From Acidobacteriota bacterium (GTDB lineage: Bacteria > Acidobacteriota > Terriglobia > Terriglobales > SCQP01): DNA of 7,945 bases. Below are positions 1 through 6,916 of this stretch, piece after piece (the stretch's first letter is position 1; every line of letters starts with the position of its first letter). The notes beneath the pieces are model-generated. The model saw only the letters and a list, made by a program, of their open reading frames with translations. It was not told the origin of the DNA and did no database searches. The position numbers and the translations under genes were made by a program. The DNA is taken from contig JAKAOE010000068.1 of NCBI GenBank assembly GCA_021823305.1, positions 1 through 7,945 on the forward strand. Reading direction: 5' to 3'.

Positions 1-1692
1 GCGCTGGCCTTCGCCGCCTGCTGGACCGGCTGGCGGATGACGCGGCCGCAAAGCGAGGTAGTGGCGGGCGAGCGGGCCGGCATCGCGCCCGGAATTCTCC
101 GGCCGCTGCTGCGCGACGAGCGACTGTACCAGACCGCAAGAAGCCTGACGGCGTTCGCCAGCACACCGGCAGAACAGTCGCTGGCCCAACAGGCCCAACA
201 CCTGGCAGACGAAGTGATGGACGCTTCCTTCACCATCGCCATGGTGGAGGCGGTACAGAGCACGCCGGCGACCGCGGGCCATGCGGACGAAGTCCGCGTG
301 GCACATGCCAAGGCGGCGGTCGCCATTGACCAAGCCTGGATCAAACGGCTGAAGGCGCACGCCGTTCCCCGGCAGGTACTGGCGCGGCTGCCGGCCGCGA
401 TGGAAGTGGCGCAAGCCCAGTTGGGACTAGACCAAGCGCGGCTGCACGACGCGACAACGGACCTGGAGCGCAACAGCGGGGGAGGGTTCGAGCGCATCCA
501 ACAACTGCAACAGGAACACGAGGCGATTCATGCGGGCGACCACGTAGCGACGGCCATTGCGGCAGGCCCGGGCGGGCGCGGGCTGGTGGGCGCAGTCGAA
601 GGAATCGTCGGGTTCGCAGAACAGGCGGACGCCATCGAGGATGCGGAGGCAGCGGCGCGCCGCGCGGTGAGACAGATCGTGGCGGAGCACAACGCAGCGC
701 TGGCATCCCTGACCGCGGCCGAGCACGCGGCGGCGGGAGGCAAATCGAGCGCCGCCGCGTTACGCGACCTGACAGCCCGGCAACGGCAGGTGTCGCGGTT
801 CGACTTGCAGGCGGACGCGGCGGGCGAACTGGCCGACACGTACCACCAGTGGGGGCCGCTGATCGCGGCGCAGGAGCGGCAGGCGGTGCACCGCACGCTG
901 CGCGACGGGCTGGCGCTGCTGTTGATCGCGGCAGTGCTGCTGGCGCTGTTGTGGGGCTGGGAACGGATCATGGAGCGGCCGCACCTGGACCACAAACGCA
1001 GCCGCACCATGCTGCACCTGGTGCAGGTAACGACGGAGGTGGGCGCGGGTCTGACGGGGCTGATGGTGCTCTTTGGCAAACCGCCGGGGCTACTGACCCT
1101 GGTGGGCATCTTTGGGGCGGGCCTGGCGCTGGCGTTTCAGGATGCGATTCTCAGCTTCGCCGGCTGGTTCGCACTGATGGGGCGGCACGGAATCCGGCTG
1201 GGCGACTGGGTAGAGATCAACGGAGTGGTGGGCGAGGTGGCCGAGATCCGGCTGCTACGGACGGTCCTGCTGGAGACCGGCAACTGGATCACCGAGGGCC
1301 ATCCGACCGGACGGCGGGTGAGCGTACCCAACAATTTCGCGCTCACGGGCAGCTACTTCAACTATTCCACCAGCGGACAGTGGATGTGGGACGAACTGGC
1401 GCTCGGAGTGCCGCGCGGCGTGGACCCGCGCGCTGCCGCGGCGCAGGTGGAGCAGAAGTTGGAAGACGAGCTGAAGCCGGAGATCGAGCGGGCGCGCAAG
1501 GAGTGGCATCCGCCGCATGCCGCGGCGCCGACCAGCATTGAACCCGCGGTGCATCTGCGACCGAGCAACGCCGGATTTGACCTGGTGGTGCGATACGCGA
1601 CGCCAGCGCGGCAACGCGCGGCGATGCGCGAACGGCTGTGGAACGTGATTGCCGAGGCACTTGCTGAAGCTTCCCCGACCGCCGCGGGGTGA
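1..1692 (+). CDS. MscS-family mechanosensitive ion channel, 5'-truncated by the window
   Basis: This is an inner-membrane channel of the small-conductance mechanosensitive (MscS) superfamily, which opens under membrane tension to release solutes during osmotic downshock. The frame is open from base 1. Bases 1-36 encode a hydrophobic stretch (ALAFAACWTGW), so the first ATG at 37 is probably internal and the true start lies upstream. Counting from that Met: residues 10-285 are Ala/Gln/Glu-rich, helical and partly coiled-coil-like. Hydrophobic helices follow at about 289-307, 325-346 and 350-380. The last resembles the pore-lining TM3 (GAGLALAFQDAILSF). The MscS beta-domain signature is at 386-411 (IRLGDWVEINGVVGEVAEI), then VPNN at 430-433 and a C-terminal alpha/beta domain to 551. 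The order of helices places the long N-terminal region outside the cytoplasm. It converges on the pseudogene downstream. Family is secure; ion preference and gating role are not. Confidence 0.9.
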   Translation, partial: ALAFAACWTGWRMTRPQSEVVAGERAGIAPGILRPLLRDERLYQTARSLTAFASTPAEQSLAQQAQHLADEVMDASFTIAMVEAVQSTPATAGHADEVRVAHAKAAVAIDQAWIKRLKAHAVPRQVLARLPAAMEVAQAQLGLDQARLHDATTDLERNSGGGFERIQQLQQEHEAIHAGDHVATAIAAGPGGRGLVGAVEGIVGFAEQADAIEDAEAAARRAVRQIVAEHNAALASLTAAEHAAAGGKSSAAALRDLTARQRQVSRFDLQADAAGELADTYHQWGPLIAAQERQAVHRTLRDGLALLLIAAVLLALLWGWERIMERPHLDHKRSRTMLHLVQVTTEVGAGLTGLMVLFGKPPGLLTLVGIFGAGLALAFQDAILSFAGWFALMGRHGIRLGDWVEINGVVGEVAEIRLLRTVLLETGNWITEGHPTGRRVSVPNNFALTGSYFNYSTSGQWMWDELALGVPRGVDPRAAAAQVEQKLEDELKPEIERARKEWHPPHAAAPTSIEPAVHLRPSNAGFDLVVRYATPARQRAAMRERLWNVIAEALAEASPTAAG

Positions 1693-1697
1693 GCGAT

Positions 1698-1713
1698 TCA
1701 GGCGGGCGCCTGA
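1698..1713 (+). other. Small hairpin just after the channel gene stop
   Basis: A perfect 6-bp inverted repeat (TCAGGC, four-base loop GGGC, GCCTGA) starts five bases after the TGA of the channel gene. It could fold at the 3' end of the transcript. No T-run follows, so it is not a standard intrinsic terminator. In such G+C-rich DNA it may be chance, or a leftover of the adjacent decayed gene. Confidence 0.25.
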
Positions 1714-1734
1714 GCGGCGAAATAACGCGGGTGC

Positions 1735-2417
1735 GCGGGAAGAGCGGCGGATTCCGGCCGCTACGTCGAGGCCAGCGGCATCCACCGGTATCGACACCAG
1801 GCGCGCGCCGGCGGTCCGCAGGGTGCGCTGTGCGCCGGGATACCCGGGCTCTTCGATCCAAACAGGATCGCCGCGCTCCAGAAGGACAGACGCGGTGAGG
1901 TGCAGCCCCTGCTGGGAACCGGCGACGATCAAAACGCGAGAAGGGTCGGCGGCGGCGCCGCGAGCGGGGTTCAAATAGACGGCGACGGCTTCCCGCAACG
2001 CCGGCAGACCCATCGGATCGCCATACCCGAGCGAACGCGGCGTGGCACCGCGGGCGTGGCGCGCGACCAGTCGCGACCAGACGCGGTGCGGAAAATCAGC
2101 AAGCGCCGGGAGGTGCATGCGGAAGGCGCCACAAGCCAGAGCTGGGGCGCAAGCGATGGCGCGGCGCCAAGACGGAGACGCAGGCGCCGCAAGTGCGCCC
2201 GCGCCGGGGCGACGGAGCCGGCCGGCGAAGCGAGACGGGAAGCCACACGGGTTCCGGAGCCGATGACCGTCTCGAGATAGCCTTCGGCGTGCAGTTGCCC
2301 GAAGGCATCGAGGACCGGCGTGCGCGACAACCCGAGTTCGCGGGCCAAGGCGCGCGTCGAGGGCAGAAAGCGCATCCGGATGCCTCGCGCGGTCTCTGCC
2401 GGGAGCGGTGACAACAC
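1735..2417 (-). pseudogene. Degraded MocR-type regulator (GntR winged helix plus aminotransferase-like domain)
   Basis: MocR regulators join an N-terminal GntR DNA-binding domain to a PLP-binding fold-type-I aminotransferase-like domain, usually about 450-500 residues. Two pieces survive here on the minus strand, in different frames. At about 2384-2247 there is a GntR winged helix (LPSTRALARELGLSRTPVLD, then HAEGYLETVIGSGTRVA). At about 2163-1760, in another frame, there is the start of the aminotransferase domain. Its landmarks are LPALADFPHRVW, LGYGDPMGLPALREAVAVYL, VLIVAGSQQGLHLTASVLL, GDPVWIEEPGYPGAQRTL and VSIPVDAAGLDV. The frame change falls in the linker at about 2160-2250 and equals loss of one base. 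Similarity stops near 1735-1760, before the PLP-binding lysine region, and next to the end of the convergent channel gene. The first turns of the winged-helix domain are also not recognisable. So it lacks a continuous frame, an N-terminus and the catalytic half. A single sequencing error could explain the frameshift but not the truncation. Its former target is unknown. Confidence 0.8.
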
Positions 2418-2472
2418 CGGCGATCACGACCACCGTCGCGGGGCGAGCCAACAAAATGGCGATCAGCTTGGT

Positions 2473-4869
2473 TTACTGATATAGCAGAAAGCGCGCGCGG
2501 ATCTTTTCGAATGCCCGCAAGCCACGCTGCCAGGAGGCTTCGATACGGCGTGGATCTTCACCGCTGCGGATGGCATTGACGATGGCCGGTGAGCCGACCT
2601 CCTTGGGCATCGCAGAGCTTTCCCATTGCTGCGGATAGAGATGGGCCAACGCGCTGGCCAGCTCGATGCCCATTTCGGGCGAATCAAGCTGTTCCCGACT
2701 GGTCAGGATCAGGCTGATGCCATGGCAGAGCTGATGGGCGTACTTGCTGCTATTGGGCGTAAACGAGATGGGCATGAAGCGAATGCCAGGAATGCGGCGA
2801 GCGTTGAGATAGGCGGCGAGCTGGCGGGCATCAATCCAGGGAGCGCCGACGAGCTCGAAGGGTGTATCGGTGCCGCGGCCGACACTGACATTGGTGTACT
2901 CGATCTCGGCGACACCAGGATAGAGCACGGTCTCGTCGAGGTTGCGCAGGTTGGGCGAGGGATTGACCCAGGGGAGGCCGGTTTCGTCGTAGAAATCGCC
3001 ACGCCGCCAGCCGCGCATGCGCACGACGATGAGATGGGCGTGGATGGTCTGATTGAACATGCGGGCGAGCTCGCCGACGGTCATGCCATTGCGGACCGGC
3101 ATGCCGGGAAAATAGCCGATGAAGCTCTTTTCCGCGGGGGCGAGCGGTGGGCCTTCGACGTGGATGCCGTCGAGGGGGTCGGGGCGGTCGAGAACGACGA
3201 CGGGAATGCGATGCTCGGCCGCGGTTTGCAGGGTATAGGCAAGCGTCGTTTCGAAGGTGTAGAAGCGGACACCGACATCCTGGATGTCATAGACCAGGAT
3301 GTTGACGCGATCCACGCCGGCGGCGGGCAGCATGTGGCTGCCGTGAACGGATTCGTAGGTGCTGTAGACCGGCACGCCGGTGGCCGCATCGCGGGAGTTG
3401 GCGACGGGGCCATCGAGCTTGCCGGACCAGCCGTGCTCGGGGGCGAAGGCGGCGGTGACGTGGATGCCGTCGGCGATCATGTCATCCAGGTTGCGATGGC
3501 CGTCGCGATCCAGGCCGGTGGGGTTGGTGACCAAGCCGACGCGCTTGCCGCGGAGGAGGTCGAAGCCGCGCTGGGCCAAGACGTCGAGTCCGGTGTAGAC
3601 GTCGCCGTTGCGATAGAGGGTGCGGTGCTCGCTCACATCGGCGTCGTTGTAGCCGGTGATGCGCTCGAGGCCATCTTCGATGCGGGTGAATTCGTCCGGA
3701 TCGTCACGGCTGAGAATCACGGCGACGCGGTTGGCCACCTCCGCACGCATCGCGAGAATAGATTTCAGCGGGGGACGTTGATGGGGATGAATGGCGTTGG
3801 CCAGGATGATGATGTAGGTCTTGGAGAATGGATCGATCCAGATCGAGGTACCGGTAAAGCCGGAATGGCCGTAGGAACCGACGGGAAGGTAGTCGCCGCG
3901 GTTGTTGGAGAAGGGGGTGTCAATGTCCCAGCCGAGGCCGCGAACGTCGGGAATGTTGTAGGGGGTCTGCGGGGTGGTCATTTTCGCCACCGCAAGCTGG
4001 GAAAGGACGCGGACGCCGTTGGCGCCACGACCGCCATTGAGCATCGTCTGGCAAAGCTTGGCGAGGTCATCGGCCGTACTGAAGACGCCGGCATCGCCGG
4101 TGACACCATCCATGGCGCGGGCGGTGGGATCGTTGACCACGCCGCGCAAGAAGCGGCCGTCGGGCTCGGGCTCGGTGGGAGCGATGCGGGCACGCCAACG
4201 GGCCGGCGGCAAATAGCGGGTATGGTACATGCCGAGCGGCTTCCAGATGTGCTGGAGGGCATAGCGATCGATGCGTTCGCCGGTCAGATGGCGGACGAGC
4301 TCGGCCAGGACGACATAATTGATGTCGCTGTATTCGAAATGCGAATCGGGCGGCCAGGTGGGGACGATGGCGAAGGCCTTCTCCACACCGGTCATGTACC
4401 CGGACCAGCGCGGAACCTGCGGAATGTCGGGCGGGAGGCCGGAGAAGTGGGTGAGGAGGTCGCGGATGGTGATGTCCTGCTTGCCGTGCTGGGCGAAGCC
4501 GGGCAAATACTTGGCCACCGGATCGTTGAGGCGGAAGCGGCCCTGATCGAGCAACTGCATGATCGCCGGCGCGGTAGCAACGACCTTGCTGAGGGAGGCC
4601 AGATCGAAGATGGTGTTGACCGTCATTCTCTGGCGATAGGGCTCGACGGAACGGTCGCCGAAGGCCCTGCGATAGACGACGTGGCCGTCATGACCGATGA
4701 GGACCACGGCACCGGGCATTTCCCCGGCAGCGATGGAACGGCGGACAATGGGGCCGATGCCGATCCAACGCAGGCGCCGGGGCGCGGCGTTGGGTGGGGT
4801 AGCGGCGGATAGCGAGAGCGCCAGTGAAGGAAGCAGGAGAGGGAGAAAGCGGAGGCGGCGAAGACGCAA
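2473..4869 (-). CDS. Secreted beta-lactamase-fold / NamZ exo-beta-N-acetylmuramidase fusion
   Basis: A 798-residue exported two-domain protein of peptidoglycan salvage. I chose the TTG start at 4869: GGGAG lies at 4883-4879, nine bases upstream, and it gives a clean signal peptide (Arg-rich residues 2-7, hydrophobic core 8-21, likely cleavage near Ala22/Ala23). The frame stays open to 5010, but a strong promoter inside that extension and overlap with murQ argue against it. Domain 1, about 35-400, is a serine beta-lactamase/class C-like hydrolase: SLSK at 92-95 (nucleophile Ser92, Lys95), YSD at 180-182 in the YxN position, and HSG at 335-337 in the KTG position. It resembles the AmiE/YbbE group, linked in Bacillus subtilis to N-acetylmuramyl-L-alanine amidase activity; an esterase or peptidase is possible. 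Domain 2, about 426-798, is DUF1343/NamZ (GH171), releasing MurNAc from non-reducing ends. It shows GLVTNPTGL, FAPEHG (Glu478), QDVGVRFYTF (530-539), DRPDP (561-565), SPN (638-640), NVSVGRGT (660-667) and GAPWID. It is divergent from murQ. Domain families are firm; the amidase activity is inferred. Confidence 0.92.
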   Translation of the reverse strand: MRLRRLRFLPLLLPSLALSLSAATPPNAAPRRLRWIGIGPIVRRSIAAGEMPGAVVLIGHDGHVVYRRAFGDRSVEPYRQRMTVNTIFDLASLSKVVATAPAIMQLLDQGRFRLNDPVAKYLPGFAQHGKQDITIRDLLTHFSGLPPDIPQVPRWSGYMTGVEKAFAIVPTWPPDSHFEYSDINYVVLAELVRHLTGERIDRYALQHIWKPLGMYHTRYLPPARWRARIAPTEPEPDGRFLRGVVNDPTARAMDGVTGDAGVFSTADDLAKLCQTMLNGGRGANGVRVLSQLAVAKMTTPQTPYNIPDVRGLGWDIDTPFSNNRGDYLPVGSYGHSGFTGTSIWIDPFSKTYIIILANAIHPHQRPPLKSILAMRAEVANRVAVILSRDDPDEFTRIEDGLERITGYNDADVSEHRTLYRNGDVYTGLDVLAQRGFDLLRGKRVGLVTNPTGLDRDGHRNLDDMIADGIHVTAAFAPEHGWSGKLDGPVANSRDAATGVPVYSTYESVHGSHMLPAAGVDRVNILVYDIQDVGVRFYTFETTLAYTLQTAAEHRIPVVVLDRPDPLDGIHVEGPPLAPAEKSFIGYFPGMPVRNGMTVGELARMFNQTIHAHLIVVRMRGWRRGDFYDETGLPWVNPSPNLRNLDETVLYPGVAEIEYTNVSVGRGTDTPFELVGAPWIDARQLAAYLNARRIPGIRFMPISFTPNSSKYAHQLCHGISLILTSREQLDSPEMGIELASALAHLYPQQWESSAMPKEVGSPAIVNAIRSGEDPRRIEASWQRGLRAFEKIRARFLLYQ

Positions 4870-4878
4870 GGCGGGAAG

Positions 4879-4883
4879 CTCCC
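4879..4883 (-). promoter_or_regulatory. Ribosome binding site setting the TTG start of the fusion gene
   Basis: The minus strand reads GGGAG followed by nine bases and TTG (4869-4867). This site lies downstream of the predicted transcription start (near 4905). It is the only start I found between the promoter and the signal peptide that has both a Shine-Dalgarno match and a sensible N-terminus. Confidence 0.6.
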
Positions 4884-4910
4884 GGTGAAGAGCGGAGTAG
4901 ACTGCTCCTG

Positions 4911-4919
4911 TGTTATAGA
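4911..4919 (+). promoter_or_regulatory. Possible extended -10 element for the murQ-nagA-murA operon
   Basis: The plus strand reads TGTTATAGA, a TGn-TATAGA extended -10 motif whose core lies on the same bases as the minus-strand -10 box. I see no convincing -35 hexamer at 17 bases upstream. Transcription would start near 4926, leaving almost no leader and cutting into the AAAAGGG Shine-Dalgarno (4921-4927). The real murQ promoter may therefore lie further upstream, inside the fusion gene. Weak evidence. Confidence 0.3.
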
Positions 4920-4940
4920 CAAAAGGGTCAGACGTGTCAA
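4912..4940 (-). promoter_or_regulatory. Sigma-70-type promoter for the beta-lactamase/NamZ fusion gene
   Basis: On the minus strand, a perfect -35 box TTGACA (4940-4935) is separated by exactly 17 bases from TATAAC (4917-4912), one mismatch from the TATAAT consensus. Transcription should begin near 4905, giving a leader of roughly 36 bases to the TTG start. The -35 box overlaps the GTG start codon of murQ (4934-4936), so polymerase bound here would cover the murQ ribosome-binding region on the DNA. This is a pattern match only. Confidence 0.7.
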
Positions 4941-5779
4941 ACACAAGCGCATCAGGTTTAGCAACAGAAGCCACCAATCGGCGCACGCGGGGACTGGACC
5001 GAATGAGCACGCTGGCGATGCTGCGGGCACTCCAGAGCGAAGACGCCCGCGTGGCCGCAGCGGTGCGGCGATGCCTGCCGGCGATCGCGCGAACGATCGA
5101 GGCGATTGTGCCACGGTATGCGGCGGGCGGGCGGCTGATCTACGTGGGAGCAGGGACCAGCGGGCGGCTGGGCGCACTGGACGCGGCGGAAATCCCGCCG
5201 ACGTTCGGCGTGGAGCAAGGGCGGGTGGTGGCGGTGATCGCGGGGGGCGAAAAGGCGCTGACGCAGGCGGTGGAAGGAGCGGAAGACGATGCCGCAGCGG
5301 CGCGGCGGGATTTGGCGAAGCTCAACCTGCAGCGCCGCGATACCGTAGTGGGAATCGCCGCCAGCGGGCGAACACCGTACACGGTGGCGGCGGTGCGGGC
5401 GGCAGTACGGCGGGGATGCCTGACGGTGGCGATCGCGAATGTGAAGGGATCAGTACTGGCGGCAAGCGCCAAGCACGCGATTGAGCCGCTGACCGGGGCG
5501 GAGGCAATTGCAGGCTCGACCCGGCTGAAGGCGGGGACGGCGCAGAAAATGGTCCTGAATCTGATTTCAACCGGGCTGATGGTGCGCCAGGGGAGGATAG
5601 TGGACAACCTCATGATTCATGTCCAGGCGACGAACGCCAAGCTACGGGCGAGGGCGGAGAGGATTCTGACGACGGCGGCGGGCTGGCGAGGGTCCGGCGG
5701 GTTGGCCAAGGCACGGCGCGCGCTACGCGAGAGCGGCGGCGATCTGCCGAGGGCGCTCGCGGCGGCGCGGCAGCCATGA
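4934..5779 (+). CDS. murQ: N-acetylmuramic acid 6-phosphate etherase
   Basis: MurQ is a cytoplasmic SIS-domain lyase. It cleaves the lactyl ether of MurNAc-6-phosphate, giving GlcNAc-6-phosphate and D-lactate, a central step of peptidoglycan recycling. The 281-residue product follows the family closely: LATE near the start, GRLIYVGAGTSGRLGALDAAE (67-86), PPTFGV, VIAGGEKALTQAVEGAED (101-118), GIAASGRTPY (140-149), STRLKAGTAQKMVLN (195-209), and a small C-terminal helical region. Glu86 and Glu117 align with the catalytic Glu83 and Glu114 of the E. coli enzyme. It is slightly shorter than E. coli MurQ (298). The GTG start at 4934 is preferred over ATG at 5003 because the conserved LxTE and leucine-aspartate segment precedes the ATG. 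AAAAGGG lies six bases upstream. Its stop overlaps the nagA start (ATGA), pointing to translational coupling. No murR regulator gene or MurNAc transporter is beside it. Confidence 0.96.
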   Translation: MSNTSASGLATEATNRRTRGLDRMSTLAMLRALQSEDARVAAAVRRCLPAIARTIEAIVPRYAAGGRLIYVGAGTSGRLGALDAAEIPPTFGVEQGRVVAVIAGGEKALTQAVEGAEDDAAAARRDLAKLNLQRRDTVVGIAASGRTPYTVAAVRAAVRRGCLTVAIANVKGSVLAASAKHAIEPLTGAEAIAGSTRLKAGTAQKMVLNLISTGLMVRQGRIVDNLMIHVQATNAKLRARAERILTTAAGWRGSGGLAKARRALRESGGDLPRALAAARQP

Positions 5780-6897
5780 CGGCGATCCTGCGAGCAAGCC
5801 GACTGGTAACACCGCTGGCGGCGGTGGAAGACGCGGCGGTGGTCATCGAGGGCGGGCTGATCCAGGCCGTGGGGCGGCGGGACGAGGTTCGGGTCCCAGA
5901 CGGAGCGCGGGAGGAGGATTTCGGCGACGCGGTGCTGGCGCCAGGCTATGTGGACGTACATGTGCATGGCGGCGGCGGATTTGACCTGATGCGCGGGGAT
6001 GCCGAGGCGATCACGGGGACGGCGCGGCACCTGGCGCGCCATGGGGTAACAAGCTTTCTGGCGACCACGGTTACGGCGCCGTGGGCAAGCACCTTGGAGA
6101 CGGTGGAGAAGCTGGCCGAGGCGGGGGCGGAGATTCACCTGGAGGGCCCATTTCTGAGCCGACTGCGGCGTGGGGTACATCCGGAGGCAGAGTTGCTGCC
6201 GCCGACCCTGGAGCGCCTGGAGGCGCTATGGGATCGGAGCCGGGGGCGTATCCGTGCAGTGACGATGGCACCGGAACTCCAGGGCGCGCCGGAATTCATC
6301 GCGGCGGCAAGCGCGCGCGGCATTTGCGTCAGCATGGGGCACAGCGACGCCACCCTGGCCGAAGCACGGGCAGGGATGGCTGCAGGCGCACGCCATGTGA
6401 CGCACATCTTCAACGCGATGCGGCCGCTGCACCAGCGAGAGCCCGGCCTGCTGGGACTGGCGCTGAGCGAACCGGACTTGAGCGCGGAAATCATCGCCGA
6501 CGGCGTGCACGTGGCACCGGAGCTGACGGGGATGTTTCTGCGACTCAAGGCGCCGGGCAAGGCGGTGTTGGTGAGCGACGGAATCAGCGCCAGCGGGTGT
6601 GGGGACGGGGACTATGACATGGGCGGGCTGCGCGTTACGGTGGCGGCGGGGTGCTGTCGGCATAACGGCGCCCTGGCGGGCAGCCTGCTTACACTCGATC
6701 AGGCGGTACGCAACGCGATGCGGTTCGGCGGCTTGAGCCTGCGGGAAGCGGTGCGGCTGGCGACGCTGAACCCGGCGCAATTGGCAGGTTGGGAGACCAA
6801 AGGACGGCTCGCGGCAGGAATGGACGCCGACGTGCTGGTATTGAGTCATTCGGGCATGGTGCAGGCGGTTTTCAAGGGCGGAGAGCGGGTCGGCTAG
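5776..6897 (+). CDS. nagA: N-acetylglucosamine-6-phosphate deacetylase
   Basis: NagA is a cytoplasmic amidohydrolase-superfamily metalloenzyme that converts GlcNAc-6-phosphate, the MurQ product, to glucosamine-6-phosphate and acetate. The 373-residue protein has the expected order of motifs: PGYVDVHVHGGGG (56-68, His62 and His64), HLEGPF (121-126, metal-ligand Glu123), GVH (133-135), SMGHSDAT (His189), THIFNAM (His210), IADGVHV (His245), LVSDGIS (catalytic Asp268), LAGS (300-303) and NPA (332-334). Glu123, His189, His210 and Asp268 correspond to the E. coli metal and catalytic set. E. coli NagA lacks the HxH pair that is kept here, so a two-metal site as in some other NagA enzymes is possible. 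The ATG overlaps the murQ TGA by ATGA and has no clear Shine-Dalgarno of its own, so it probably depends on translation of murQ. Length is close to the family norm (about 380). Confidence 0.96.
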   Translation: MTAILRASRLVTPLAAVEDAAVVIEGGLIQAVGRRDEVRVPDGAREEDFGDAVLAPGYVDVHVHGGGGFDLMRGDAEAITGTARHLARHGVTSFLATTVTAPWASTLETVEKLAEAGAEIHLEGPFLSRLRRGVHPEAELLPPTLERLEALWDRSRGRIRAVTMAPELQGAPEFIAAASARGICVSMGHSDATLAEARAGMAAGARHVTHIFNAMRPLHQREPGLLGLALSEPDLSAEIIADGVHVAPELTGMFLRLKAPGKAVLVSDGISASGCGDGDYDMGGLRVTVAAGCCRHNGALAGSLLTLDQAVRNAMRFGGLSLREAVRLATLNPAQLAGWETKGRLAAGMDADVLVLSHSGMVQAVFKGGERVG

Positions 6898-6916
6898 ACG
6901 GTAGACTGGAAGAACG

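Noticed and set aside
849..1541. 230-codon plus-strand frame inside the channel gene
   Set aside because: It lies in another frame of the clearly conserved MscS core and has Gly/Ala/Arg-rich shadow composition with no family motif.
1255..2454. Single minus-strand frame of 399 codons running into the channel gene
   Set aside because: Only the part from about 2163 to 1760 resembles an aminotransferase. The ends are shadow sequence: the 3' part is antisense to the channel gene and the 5' part is out of frame with the winged helix. It is described as a pseudogene instead.
2462..2480. ATCAG...CTGAT inverted repeat at the end of the fusion gene as a terminator
   Set aside because: The stem is only five bases with a nine-base loop, it overlaps the stop codon, and there is no T-run on the minus strand after it.
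2626..4812. Plus-strand open frame of 728 codons opposite the beta-lactamase/NamZ fusion gene
   Set aside because: It has no recognisable motif and is low-complexity (Gly, Val, Asp, Ala, Glu). The opposite strand carries a strongly conserved two-domain protein over the same bases. Long antisense frames are expected in G+C-rich genes.
2473..4869. Antibiotic-resistance beta-lactamase
   Set aside because: The domain has YSD and HSG in place of YxN and KTG, is fused to NamZ, and faces murQ. This points to peptidoglycan salvage and not drug resistance.
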